Below, one piece after another: positions 1 to 10,844 of a DNA stretch of 64,000 nt. Source of the DNA: Watersipora subatra (lineage: Eukaryota; Bryozoa; Gymnolaemata; Cheilostomatida; Watersiporidae); contig NC_088711.1 in the NCBI RefSeq assembly GCF_963576615.1, positions 40,420,621 to 40,484,620 of the forward strand, read 5' to 3'. The position numbers were made by a program, and so were the translations under genes. Position 1 is the stretch's first letter. The number at the start of each line of letters is the position of its first letter. A model generated the notes under the pieces. It was not told where the DNA came from and did not search any database. It saw nothing but the letters and a program-made list of their open reading frames with translations.

Positions 1-384
1 ATATAATAGTGGTTAGTATTTCATTACGCAACCATGAAAAGCCGGGTTCGAATCCTGGTCATGGCATTTTAATGTCTCGCTAACAAAAAGTTCACATTGG
101 AATACAAAAAACAATCCCAGTAAATAAAATAAAAAAAGTAGTTGTGGCCGTGAAAACCCAGGTTCAAATCCTGGTCATTGCATTTAACATTTTTATGACA
201 AAGTTTTTCCAGCCAAATCGAAAAAGCATCCCAGCAGAATTGAAAGCAAGTCATGATAGTATAGTGGTTAGTACTTCATGTTGTGGCCGTTAAAACCCAG
301 TTCCGATTCCTGGTCATGGCATTTAATTATTTTTATGACAATTCTTTTCCATTAAAGCAAAAAAAACCTCTGAGCAAAATTAAA

Positions 385-459
385 ACTATGATAATATAAT
401 AGTGGTTAGTATTTCATGTTGCAACCATGAACAGCCAGGTTCGAATCCTGGTCATGGCA
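385..459 (+). tRNA. tRNA-like unit with anticodon-position GCA (Cys), 75 nt
   Basis: Representative of a frequent class. The acceptor 5' strand is ACTATGA rather than GCCATGA and still pairs mostly with TCATGGC. Three extra bases lie before AGTGG (AATATAATAGTGG). The anticodon arm is TCATG-TTGCAAC-CATGA with all five pairs kept, and the loop shows GCA where GTG is expected. The B box GGTTCGAATCC is perfect in this copy; many sisters have GGTTTGAATTC. Charging and function are unknown. Confidence 0.55.
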
Positions 460-2332
460 TTTTATTGTCTTGCTAAAAAATACTTTACATTGGAATACAA
501 AAACATCCCAGTAAATTTGAAAGTAAGCAATGATAGTATAATAGTGGTCAGAACTTCACGTTGTGGCCGTGAAAACCAAGGTTTGAACCCTGGTCATATC
601 ATTTCATTATTTTCATGACATTTCTTTTCCATTAAAGAAAAAAAACCTCCGAGCAATTTCAAAACTATGACAATATAATAGTGGTTAGTATTTCATTACG
701 CAACCATGAAAAGCCGGGTTCGAATCCTGGTCATGGCATTTTAATGTCTCGCTAACAAAAAGTTCACATTGGAATACAAAAACAATCCCAGTAAATGAAA
801 AACAAGCCCCGATAATATAGCGGTTAATACTTCACATTGATGTTGTGAAAAGCCAGGTTCGAATCCTGGTCATGGCATTTTAAAATCTTGGAAAATAAAC
901 TCTACATCTGTAATACAAAAAGCATCCCGAGACATTTGAAAGCATGCCTTTAGAGTAGAGCGGTTGCTACTTTTTGTTGTGACTGAGAAAACTCAGGTTC
1001 GACTCCTAGACATTGCATCTAATGTTCTGCTAACAAAATTTCTAGATCAGAAAACAAAAAACTTCCCAGCATGTTGAAAAGTGAGCCATGATAATATAGT
1101 GGTTAGTATTTTATGTTGCAGCCATGAAAACCCAGATTCAAATTCTAGTCAAAGCAATTTATTGTCATGATAACGGAATATTTACACTGGAATACAAAAA
1201 GCCTTCCAGAAAAATTTAAAGCAAGCCATGATAGTATAGGGGTTAGTACTTCACGTTGTGGCCGTGAAAACCCAGGTTCGAATCCTGGTCATGGCATTTT
1301 AATATTTTTATGACAAAGTTTTTCCAGTTAAATCGAACAAGCATCCCAGCAGAATTGAAAGCAAGCCATGACAGTATAGTGGTTAGCACTTCACGTTGTG
1401 GCCGTGAAAACCCAGGTTCGAATCCTGGTCGTGGTATTTTCATATTTTTATGACAACGTTTTTTCAGCCAAATCGAAAAAGCATCCCAGCAGAATTGAAA
1501 GCAAGTCATGATAGTATAGTGGTTAGTACTTCATGTTGTGACCATTAAAATCCAGTCCCGAATCCTGGTCATGCCATTTCGTTATTTTTATGACAATTCT
1601 TTTCAATTAAAGCAAAAAAACATCCGAGCAAAATTAAAACTATGATAATATAATAGTGGTTAGTATTTCATGTTGCAACCATGAACATCCGGGTTTGAAT
1701 TCTGGTCATGGTATTTAATTGTCTTGCTAAAAAAACTTTACATTGGAATACAAAAACATCCCAGTAAATTTGAAAGTAAGCAATGATAGTATAATAGTGG
1801 TCAGAACGTCACGTTGTGGCCGTGAAAACCCAGGTTCGAATTCTGGTCATTGCATTTCATTATTTTCATGGCATTTCTTTTCCATTAAAGAAAAAAAACC
1901 TCCGAGCAATTTTAAAACTATGATAATATAGTAGTGGGTAGTAATTCATTATCCAACCATGAGAAGCCGGGTTCGAATCCTGTTCATGGCGTTTTATTGT
2001 TTCGCTAACAAAAAAATGACTTTGGAATACAGAAACAATCCCAGTAAATAAAAAATAAGCCATGATAACATAGCGGTTAGTACTTCACGTCGTGAAAACC
2101 AAGGGTCGAATCCTGGTCATGGTATTTTATTGTCTTGCTAAAAAAAATTTACATTGAAATAGAAAAACATCCCAGTAAATTTGAAAGTAAACAGTGGTTG
2201 TATAATAGTGGTTAGTACGTCACGTTGTGGCCATGGAAACCCAGTTTCGAATCCTGGTCATGGTATTTTATAATTTCGCGTAAAAAACTCCCATATGTAA
2301 TACTAAAAGCATCCCGACACATTTGAAAGCAT

Positions 2333-2404
2333 GCCTTTAGAGTAAAGCGGTTATTACTTTTTGTTGTGACCGAGAAAACTCAAGTTCGACTCCTAGTCAT
2401 GGCA
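2333..2404 (+). pseudogene. Decayed tRNA-His-like unit, weak acceptor stem, no T-run
   Basis: Representative of a class preceded by a spacer with TCCCGACACATTTGAAAGCAT. The anticodon loop is TTGTGAC, still with GTG, but the stem TTTTG/CGAGA relies on G-U pairs. The acceptor strands GCCTTTA and TCATGGC have two mismatches. The T-arm is AAGTTCGACTCC. The 3' end is followed by TCTAATG, so no pol III terminator lies near. Likely a tRNA relic kept only as part of the repeat. Confidence 0.6.
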
Positions 2405-2471
2405 TCTAAATTTCTGCTAACAAACCTTCTACATCAGAAAACAAAAAACTTTCCAGCAAGTAGGAAAGTGA

Positions 2472-2543
2472 GCCATGATAATTTAGTGGCTAGTACTTTA
2501 TGTTGCAGACATGAAAACCCAGATTCAAATTCTAGTCAAAGCA
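2472..2543 (+). pseudogene. Decayed tRNA-like unit with GCA loop and broken 3' acceptor
   Basis: Representative of a class that usually follows the decayed GTG class above. The 5' end GCCATGA is intact but the 3' acceptor is TCAAAGC, which breaks pairs in the middle of the stem. The loop is TTGCAGA (TTGCAGC in most sisters). The B box GATTCAAATTC departs from consensus at several positions and no T-run follows. Pol III activity is unlikely. Confidence 0.6.
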
Positions 2544-3314
2544 GTTCATTGTCGTGCTAACAGATCCTTAACACTGGAATACAAAAAGAGTTCCAGTAAA
2601 TTATTAAGCAAGCCATGATAGTATAGTGATTAGTACTTCACGTTGTGGCCGTGAAAACCCAGGTTCGAATCCTGGTCATGGCATTTTAATATTTTTATGA
2701 CAATAAAAGTTTTTCCAGCCAAATCGAAAAAGCATCCCAGCAGAACAGAAAGCAAGCCATGATAGTATAGTGGTTAGTACTTCATGTTGTGGCCATGAAA
2801 ACCCAGTCCCGAGTCCTGGTCATGGCATTTAATGTTTTGCTAACAAAACTTTTACATCGGAAAGCAAAATACTCCTACGCAAGTTTGAAACTGAGCCATG
2901 ATAGTATAATTGTTAGTATTTTATGTTGCAGCCATGAAAACCCATATTCAAATTTTGGTCAAAGCAGTTTTTTGTCGTGCTAACAGATTCTTCACACTGG
3001 AATACAGAAAGATTTCCAGTAAATTATTAAGCAAGCCATGATAGTATAGTGGTTAGTACTTCACGTTGTGGCCGTGAAAACCCAGGTTTGAATCCTGGTC
3101 ATGGCATTTTATTATTTTTATGACAAAGCTTTTCCAGCCAAATAGAAAATGCATCCCAGCAGAATTGAAAGCAAGCCATTATAGTATAGTGGTTGGTACT
3201 TCATGTTGTGGCCGTGAAAACCCAGGTTCGAATCCTGGTCATGGCATTTTATTATTTTTATGACAAAGCTTTTCCAGCCAAATAGAAAAAGCATCCAAGC
3301 ATAATTGAAAGCAA

Positions 3315-3386
3315 GCCATGATAGTATAGTGGTTAGTACTTCACGTTGTGGCCGTGAAAACCCAGGTTCGAATCCTGGTCATGGCA
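3315..3386 (+). tRNA. tRNA-His(GTG)-like gene, exact consensus
   Basis: The 72-nt cloverleaf has acceptor GCCATGA/TCATGGC with seven Watson-Crick pairs, D-stem GTAT/GTAC, anticodon stem TCACG/CGTGA, loop TTGTGGC, four-base variable loop, T-stem CCAGG/CCTGG, T-loop TTCGAAT and discriminator A73. The A box TAGTATAGTGG departs from consensus at one position and the B box GGTTCGAATCC is perfect. TTTTT follows at once. No CCA is encoded and the -1 base is A, so the extra 5' G of tRNA-His would have to be added after transcription, as is usual in eukaryotes. The next unit is 132 bp downstream. Confidence 0.75.
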
Positions 3387-3864
3387 TTTTTATGACAAAG
3401 CTTTTCCAGCCAAATAGAAAAAGCATCCAAGCAGAATTGAAAGCAAGCCATGATAGTATAGTGGTTAGTACTTGACGTTGTGGCCGTGAAAACCCAGGTT
3501 CGAATCCTGGTCATGGCATTTTAATATTTTTATGACAATAAAAGTTTATCCAGCCAAATCGAAAAAGCATCCCAGCAGAATTGAAAGCAAGCCATTATAA
3601 TATAGTGGTTAGTACTTCACGTTGTGGCCGTGAAAACCCAGTTCCGAATCCTGGTCATTGCATTTCGTTATTTTCATGACATTTCTTTTCCATTAAAGCA
3701 AAAAACCTCCGAGCAAAATTAAAACTATGATAATATAATAGTGGTTAGTATTTCATGTTGCAACCATGAACAGCCGGGTTTGAATTCTGTTCATGGCATT
3801 TAATTGTCTTGCTAAAAAAACTTTACATTGGAATACAAAAACATCCCAGTAAATTTGAAAGTAA

Positions 3865-3938
3865 ACAATGATAGTATAATAGTGGTCAGTACTTCACGTT
3901 TTGGCCGTGAAAACTTGGTTCGAATCCTGTTCATGGCA
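3865..3938 (+). tRNA. tRNA-like unit with anticodon-position TTG (Gln)
   Basis: Anticodon arm TCACG-TTTTGGC-CGTGA is fully paired, with T-T-G at positions 34-36 from one G-to-T change in the GTG loop. The 5' acceptor is ACAATGA and the T-arm is one base short (CTTGGTTCGAATCC). It is followed by a truncated unit ending in GCATGGCATTTT, a fusion of two spacers. A sister at about 18,105 has a CCTGA stem strand. Confidence 0.45.
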
Positions 3939-4339
3939 TGTTATAATTTTGCGTAAAAAACTCCGCATATGTAATACAAAAAGCATGGCATTTTATTGTC
4001 TCGCTAACAAAAAGTTCACATTGGAATACAAAAACAATCCCGTTAAATGAAAAACAAGCCATGACAATATAGCGGTTAGTACTTCACGTTGATGTTGTGA
4101 AAACCAAGGTTCGAATCCTGGTCATGGTATTTTATTGTCTTGCTAAAAAAAAATTTACATTGGAATAGAAAAACATCCCAGTAATTTTGAAAGTAAACAG
4201 TGGTTGTATAATAGTGGTTAGTACGTCACGTGGAGGCCGTGAAAACCCAGGTTCGAATCTTGGTCATGGCATTTTAATACTTTTATAACAAAGTTTTTAC
4301 AGCCAAATCAAAAAAGCATCCCAGCAGAAATGAAAGCAA

Positions 4340-4411
4340 GCCATGATAGTATAGTGGTTAGTACTTCACGTTGCGACCGTGAAAACCCAGGTTCGATACC
4401 TAGTCATGGCA
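4340..4411 (+). tRNA. tRNA-like unit with anticodon-position GCG (Arg)
   Basis: The loop is TTGCGAC in a fully paired TCACG/CGTGA stem, and acceptor GCCATGA/TCATGGC is intact. The T-arm reads CCAGG-TTCGATA-CCTAG, with one mismatch and an altered T-loop, so the B box is GGTTCGATACC. TTTTATT follows. Sisters occur at 4,617 and 5,456 (with CTAG and a TTCGATA-type loop) and in copies 2 and 3. Confidence 0.5.
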
Positions 4412-4616
4412 TTTTATTATTTTTATGACATTACTTTTCCATTAAAGCAAAAAAAGTCTCCGATCAAATTTAAAACTATGATAATATAATGGTGGTTAGT
4501 ATTTCATTATGCAACCATGAAAAGCCGGGTTCGAATCCTGGCCATGGCATTTTATTATTTTTATGACAAAGCTTTTCCAGCCAAATAGAAAAGGCATCCC
4601 AGCAGAATTGAAAGCA

Positions 4617-6207
4617 AGCCATTATAGTATAGTGGTTAGTACTTCACGTTGCGACCGTGAAAACCCAGGTTCGATAGCTAGTCATGGCATTTTGTTATTT
4701 TTATGACAATACTTTTCCATTAAAGCAAAAAAGCCTCCGAGCGATTTCAAAACTATGACAATATAATAGTGGTTAGTATTTCATTACGCAACCATGAAAA
4801 GCTGGGTTCGAATCCTGGTCATGGCATTTTAATGTCTCGCTAACAAAAAGTTCACATTGGAATACAAAAACAATCCCAGTAAATAGAAAACAAGCCACGA
4901 TAATATAGCGGTTAATACTTCACATTGATGTTGTGAAAAGCCAGGTTCGAATCCTGGTCATGGCATTTTAAAATCTTGGAAAATAAACTCCACATTTGTA
5001 ATACAAAAAGCATCCCGAGACATTTGAAAGCATGCCTTTGGAGTAGAGCGGTTGCTACTTTTTGTTGTGACTGAGAAAACTCAGGTTTGACTCCTAGTCA
5101 TTGCATCTAATGTTCTGATAAAAAATTTTCTAGATCAGAAAACAAAAAACTTCCCAGCAAGATGGAAAGTGAGCCATGATCCTATAATTGTTAGTATTTT
5201 ATGTTGCAGCCTTTAAAACCCAGATTCAAATTCTAGTCAAAGCAATTTATTGTCGTGATAACGGAATCGTTACACTGGAATACAAAAAGCATTCCAGTAA
5301 AATTTAAAGCAAGCCATGATAGTATAGTGGTTAGTACTTGACGTTGTGGCCGTGAAAACCCAGGTTCGAATCCTGGTCATGGCATTTTAATATTTTTATG
5401 ACAATAAAAGTTTTTCCAGCCAAATCGAAAAAGCATCCCAGCAGAATTGAAAGCAAGCCATTATAGTATAGTGGTTAGTACTTCACGTTGCGACCGTGAA
5501 AACCCAGGTTCGATAGCTAGTCATGGCATTTTGTTATTTTTATGACAATACTTTTCCATTAAAGCAAAAAAGCCTCCGAGCGATTTCAAAACTATGACAA
5601 TATAATAGTGGTTAGTATTTCATTACGCAACCATGAAAAGCTGGGTTCGAATCCTGGTCATGGCATTTTAATGTCTCGCTAACAAAAAGTTCACATTGGA
5701 ATACAAAAACAATCCCAGTAAATAGAAAACAAGCCACGATAATATAGCGGTTAATACTTCACATTGATGTTGTGAAAAGCCAGGTTCGAATCCTGGTCAT
5801 GGCATTTTAAAATCTTGGAAAATAAACTCCACATTTGTAATACAAAAAGCATCCCGAGACATTTGAAAGCATGCCTTTGGAGTAGAGCGGTTGCTACTTT
5901 TTGTTGTGACTGAGAAAACTCAGGTTTGACTCCTAGTCATTGCATCTAATGTTCTGATAAAAAATTTTCTAGATCAGAAAACAAAAAACTTCCCAGCAAG
6001 ATGGAAAGTGAGCCATGATCCTATAATTGTTAGTATTTTATGTTGCAGCCTTTAAAACCCAGATTCAAATTCTAGTCAAAGCAATTTATTGTCGTGATAA
6101 CGGAATCGTTACACTGGAATACAAAAAGCATTCCAGTAAAATTTAAAGCAAGCCATGATAGTATAGTGGTTAGTACTTGACGTTGTGGCCGTGAAAACCC
6201 AGGTTCG
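4617..6207 (+). repeat. Tandem duplication of a six-monomer block, 839-bp period
   Basis: About 4,617-5,368 and 5,456-6,207 are practically identical, six monomers apart. Both begin with a GCCATTATAG unit carrying anticodon GCG and end with a unit whose anticodon stem reads TTGACG. Copy 2 has the same duplication (about 24,179-25,769). Copy 3 has the block once (about 44,296-45,050), so the duplication arose in the lineage that gave copies 1 and 2, or copy 3 lost it. Confidence 0.85.
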
Positions 6208-7407
6208 TATCTTGGTCATGGCAGTTTATTATTTTCATGACAAAATTTTTGCAATCAATTAGAAAAAGCATCCCAGCAGGCTTGATAGCAAGTCATGATA
6301 TTATATAGGTTAGTCCTTCGGGTTGTGGCCGTGAAAACCCAGGTTCAAATCCTGGTCATTGCATTTTAACATTTTTATGACAAAGTTTTTCCAGCCAAAT
6401 CGAAAAAGCATCCCAGCAGAATTGAAAGCAAGCCATGATAGTATAGTGGTTAGTACTTCATGTTGTGGTCGTGAAAACCCAGGTTCAAATCCTGGTCATG
6501 GCATTTTAAGATTTTTATAACAAAGTTTTTCCAGCCAAATCGAAAAAGCATCCCAGCAGAATTGAAAGCAAGCCATGATAGTATAGTGGTTAGTACTTCA
6601 TGTTGTGGCCGTTAAAACCCAGTTCCAATTCCTGGTCATGGCATTTCATTATTTTTATGACAATTATTTTCCATTAAAGCAAAAAAAACCTCTGAGCAAA
6701 ATTAAAAATATGATAATATAATAGTGGTTAGTATTTCATGTTGCAACCATGAAAAGCCGGGTTTGAATTCTGGTCATGGCATTTTATTGTCTTGCTAAAA
6801 AAAACTTTACACTGGAATACAAAAACATCCCAGTAAATTTGAAAGTAAGCAATGATAGTATAATAGTGGTCAGAACTTCACGTTGTGGCCGTGAAAACCC
6901 AGGTTTGAACCCTGGTCATATCATTTCATTATTTTCATGACATTTCTTTTCCATTAAAGAAAAAAAACCTCCGAGCAATTTCAAAACTATGACAATATAA
7001 TAGTGGTTAGTATTTCATTACGCAACCATGAAAAGCCGGGTTCGAATCCTGGTCATGGCATTTTAAAATCTTGCAAAATAAACTCCGCATTTGAAATACA
7101 AAAAGCATCCCGAGACATTTGAAAGCATGCCTTAAAAGTAGAGCGTTTGTTACTTTTTGTTGTGACTGAGAAAACTCAGGTTCGACTCCTAGTCATTGCA
7201 TCTAATGTTCTGATAAAATAACTTATAGATCAGAAAACAAAAAACTTCCAGGCAAGTTGGAAAGTGAGCCATGATAATATAGTGGTTAGTATTTTATGTT
7301 GCAGCCATGAAAACCCAGATTCAAATTCTAGTCAAAGCAATTTATTGTCGTGATAACGGAATCTTTACACTGGAATACAAAAAGCATTCCAGTAATATTT
7401 CAAGCAA

Positions 7408-7479
7408 GCCATGATAGTATAGTGGTTAGTACTTCACGTTGTGGCCGTGAAAACCCAGGTTCGAATCCTGGTCATGGCA
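7408..7479 (+). tRNA. tRNA-His(GTG)-like gene, exact consensus
   Basis: Identical over 72 nt to the unit at 3315. The 3' flank is TTTTAATATTTTT, giving two T-runs. The upstream spacer is of the ATTCCAGTAATATTTCAAGCAA type. The next exact copy starts 140 bp downstream. Confidence 0.75.
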
Positions 7480-7547
7480 TTTTAATATTTTTATGACAAA
7501 GTTTTTCCAGCCAAATCGAAAAAAAATCCCAGCAGAATTGAAAGCAA

Positions 7548-7619
7548 GCCATGATAGTATAGTGGTTAGTACTTCACGTTGTGGCCGTGAAAACCCAGGT
7601 TCGAATCCTGGTCATGGCA
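7548..7619 (+). tRNA. tRNA-His(GTG)-like gene, exact consensus
   Basis: Identical over 72 nt to its neighbour at 7408. The upstream spacer has an A-run (GAAAAAAAATCCCAG), and TTTTATTACTTTT follows the 3' end. Confidence 0.75.
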
Positions 7620-8101
7620 TTTTATTACTTTTATGACAAATGTTTTCCAGCCAAATCGAAAAAGCATCCCAGCAGAATTGAAAGCAAGCCATGATAGTAT
7701 AGTGGTTAGTACTTCATGTTGTTGCCGTTAAAACCCATTTCCGATTCCTGGTTATGGCATTTCATTATTTTTATGACAATTCTTTTCCATTAAAGCAAAA
7801 AAAACCTCTGAGCAAAGTTAAAACTATGATAATTTAATAGTGGTTAGTATTTCATGTTGCAACCATGAAAAGCCGGGTTTGAATTCTGGTCATGGCATTT
7901 TATTGTCTTGCTAAAAAATACTTTACATTGGAATTCAAAAACATCCCAGTAAATTTGAAAGTAAGCAATGATAGTATAATAGTGGTCAGAACGTCACGTT
8001 GTGGCCGTGAAAACCCAGGTTCGAATCCTGGTCATTGCATTTCATTGTTTTCATGACATTTCTTTTCCATTAAAGAAAAAAAACCTCCGAGCAATTTCAA
8101 A

Positions 8102-8176
8102 ACTATGAGAATATAGTAGTGGTTAGTACTTCATGATCCAACCATGAAAAGCCGGGTTCGAATCCTGTTCATGGCA
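8102..8176 (+). tRNA. tRNA-like unit with anticodon-position CCA (Trp)
   Basis: The anticodon arm is TCATG-ATCCAAC-CATGA, fully paired, with CCA at positions 34-36 and T33 kept. The acceptor 5' strand is ACTATGA, with extra bases before AGTGG (AGTAGTGG). The T-arm is GCCGGG-TTCGAAT-CCTGT, with a weak outer pair. TTTTATT follows. A sister at about 1,918 has one stem mismatch (TCATT/CATGA). Confidence 0.45.
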
Positions 8177-8243
8177 TTTTATTGTCTCGCTAACAAAAAA
8201 TTCACTTTGGAATACAGAAACAATCCCAGTAAATAAAAAATAA

Positions 8244-8315
8244 GCCATGATAATATAGCAGTTAGTACTTCACGTTGATGTCGTGAAAACCAAGGTTCGA
8301 ATCCTGGTCATGGTA
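8244..8315 (+). tRNA. tRNA-like unit with anticodon-position GAT (Ile), stem TCACG/CGTGA
   Basis: The loop is TTGATGT in a fully paired stem. Acceptor is GCCATGA/TCATGGT, with G-T as first pair. T-arm CAAGG-TTCGAAT-CCTGG carries one mismatch. TTTTATT follows. The body is clearly the tRNA-His-derived one, so this looks like a change of anticodon loop, not a separate tRNA-Ile gene. Confidence 0.5.
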
Positions 8316-9225
8316 TTTTATTGTCTTGCTAAAAAAAATTTACATTGGAATAGAAAAACATCCCAGTAAATTTGAAAGTAAACAGTGGTTGTATAATAGT
8401 GGTTAGTACGTCACGTTGTGGCCGTGAAAACCTAGGTTCGAATCCTGGTCATGGCATTTTATAATTTCGCGTAAAAAACTCCCATATGTAATACTAAAAG
8501 CATCCCGACACATTTGAAAGCATGCCTTTAGAGTACAGCGGTTACTACTTTTTGTTGTGACCGAGAAAACTCAGGTTCGACTCCTAGTCATGGCATCTAA
8601 TGTTCTGCTAACAAACCTTCTAGATCAGAAAACAAAAAACTTCCCAGCAAGTTGGAAAGTGAGCCATGATAATATAGTGGTTAGTATTTTATGTTGCAGC
8701 CATGAAAACCCAGATTCAAATTCTAGTCAAGGCAGTTCATTGTCGTGATAACAAAATCTTTACACTCGAATACAAAAAGCATTCCAGTATAATATTAAGC
8801 AAGCCATGATAGTATAGTGGTTAGTACTTCACGTTGTGGCCGTGAAAACCCAGGTTCGAATCCTAGTCATGGCATTTTAATATTTTTATGACAATAAAAG
8901 TTTTTGCAGCCAAATCGAAAAAGCATGCCAGCAGAATTGAAAGCAAGCCATGATAGTATAGTGGTTAGTACTTCACGTTGTGGCCATGAAAACCCAGACC
9001 CGAGTCCTGGTCATGGCATTTAATGTTTTGCTAACAAAACTTTTACATCGAAAAGCAAAAAACTCCTAAGCAAGTTTAAAACTGAGCCATGATAGTATAA
9101 TTGTTAGTATTTTATGTTGCAGCCATGAAAACCCATATTCAAATTTTGGTCCAAGCAGTTTATTGTCGTGCTAACAGATTCTTCACACTGGAATACAAAA
9201 ATAGTTCCAGTAAATTATTAAGCAA

Positions 9226-9298
9226 GCCATGATAGTATAGTGGTTCATGGCTATACGTTGTGGCCGTGAAAACCCAGGTTCGAATCCTGGTCATGGCA
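9226..9298 (+). other. tRNA-His-like unit with a replaced D-arm to anticodon-stem patch
   Basis: The stretch GTTAGTACTTCACG of the consensus is replaced by GTTCATGGCTATACG while everything on both sides is consensus, including loop TTGTGGC, the B box and the acceptor stem. The D-stem and half of the anticodon stem no longer pair. The same patch is found at 10,487-10,559 and 15,770-15,842 and in copy 2. It therefore arose once and was spread. Confidence 0.6.
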
Positions 9299-10844
9299 TT
9301 TTAAAACTTTTATGACAATAAAAGTTTTTCCAGCCAAATCGAAAAAGCATCCCAGCGGAATTGAAAGCAAGCCATGATAGTATAGTGGTTAGTACTTCAC
9401 GTTGCGGCCGACAAAACCCAGTTCCGAATCCTGATCATGGCATTTTGTTATTTTTATGACAATACTTTTCCATTAAAGCAAAAAAAGCCTCCGAGCAATT
9501 TCAAAACTATGACAATATAATAGTGGATAGTATTTCATTACGCAACCATGAAAAGCCGGGTTCGAATCCTGGTCATGGCATTTTAATGTCTCGCTAACAA
9601 AGAGTTCACATTGGAATACAAAAACAATCCCAGTAAATAAAAAATAAGTCATGATAATATAGCAGTTAGTAGTTCACGTTGATGTCGTGAAAACCAAGGT
9701 TCGAATCCTGGTCATGGTATTTTATTGTCTCGCTAAAAAAAATTTACATTGGAATAGAAAAACATCCCAGTAAATTTGAAAGTAAACAGTGGTTGTATAA
9801 TAGTGGTTAGTACGTCACGTTGTGGCCGTGAAAACCTAGGTTCGAATCCTGGTCATGGCATTTTATAATTTCGCGTAAAAAACTCCCATATGTAATACTA
9901 AAAGCATCCCGACACATTTGAAAGCATGCCTTTAGAGTACAGCGGTTACTACTTTTTGTTGTGACCGAGAAAACTCAGGTTCGACTCCTAGTCATGGCAT
10001 CTAATGTTCTGCTAACAAACCTTCTAGATCAGAAAACAAAAAACTTGCCAGCAAGTTGGAAAGTGAGCCATGATAATATAGTGGTTAGTATTTTATGATG
10101 CAGCCATGAAAACCCAGATTCAAATTCTAGTCAAGGCAGTTCATTGTCGTGATAACAAAATCTTTACACTGGAATACAAAAAAGCATTCCAGTATAATAT
10201 TAAGCAAGCCGTGATAGTATAGTGGTTAGTACTTCACCTTGTGGTCGTGAAAACCCAGGTTCAAATCCTGGTCATGGCATTTAATGTTTTGCTAACAAAA
10301 CTTTTACATCGGAAAGCAAAAAACTCCTAAGCAAGTTTAAAACTGAGCCATGATAGTATAATTGTTAGTATTTTATGTTGCAGCCATGAAAACCCAGATT
10401 CAAATCTTGGTCAAAGCAGTTTATTGTCGTGCTAACAGATTCTTCACACTGGAATACAAAAAGAGTTCCAGTATATTATTAAGCAAGCCATGATAGTATA
10501 GTGGTTCATGGCTATACGTTGTGGCCGTGAAAACCCAGGTTCGAATCCTGGTCATGGCATTTTAATACTTTTATGACAATAAAAGTTTTTCCAGCCAAAT
10601 CGAAAAAGCATCCCAGCAGAATTGAAAGCAAGCCATGATAGTATAGTGGTTAGTACTTCACGTTGCGGCCGACAAAACCCAGTTCCGAATCCTGATCATG
10701 GCATTTTGTTACTTTTATGACAATACTTTTCCATTAAAGCAAAAAAAAGCCTCCGAGCAATTTCAAAACTATGACAATATAATAGTGGTTAGTATTTCAT
10801 TACGCAACCATGAAAAGCCTGGTTCGCTAACAAAATGTTTTGCA

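Noticed and set aside
1243-1509. Open frames of 60-93 codons throughout the array, such as those containing RPGFEPGFSRPQ or ENPGSNPGHG
   Set aside because: They are translations of the tRNA monomer. The T-loop gives GFEP on one strand and SNPG on the other, and the frames recur at the monomer and HOR periods with stops in spacers. No codon bias, start context or splice signals of their own.
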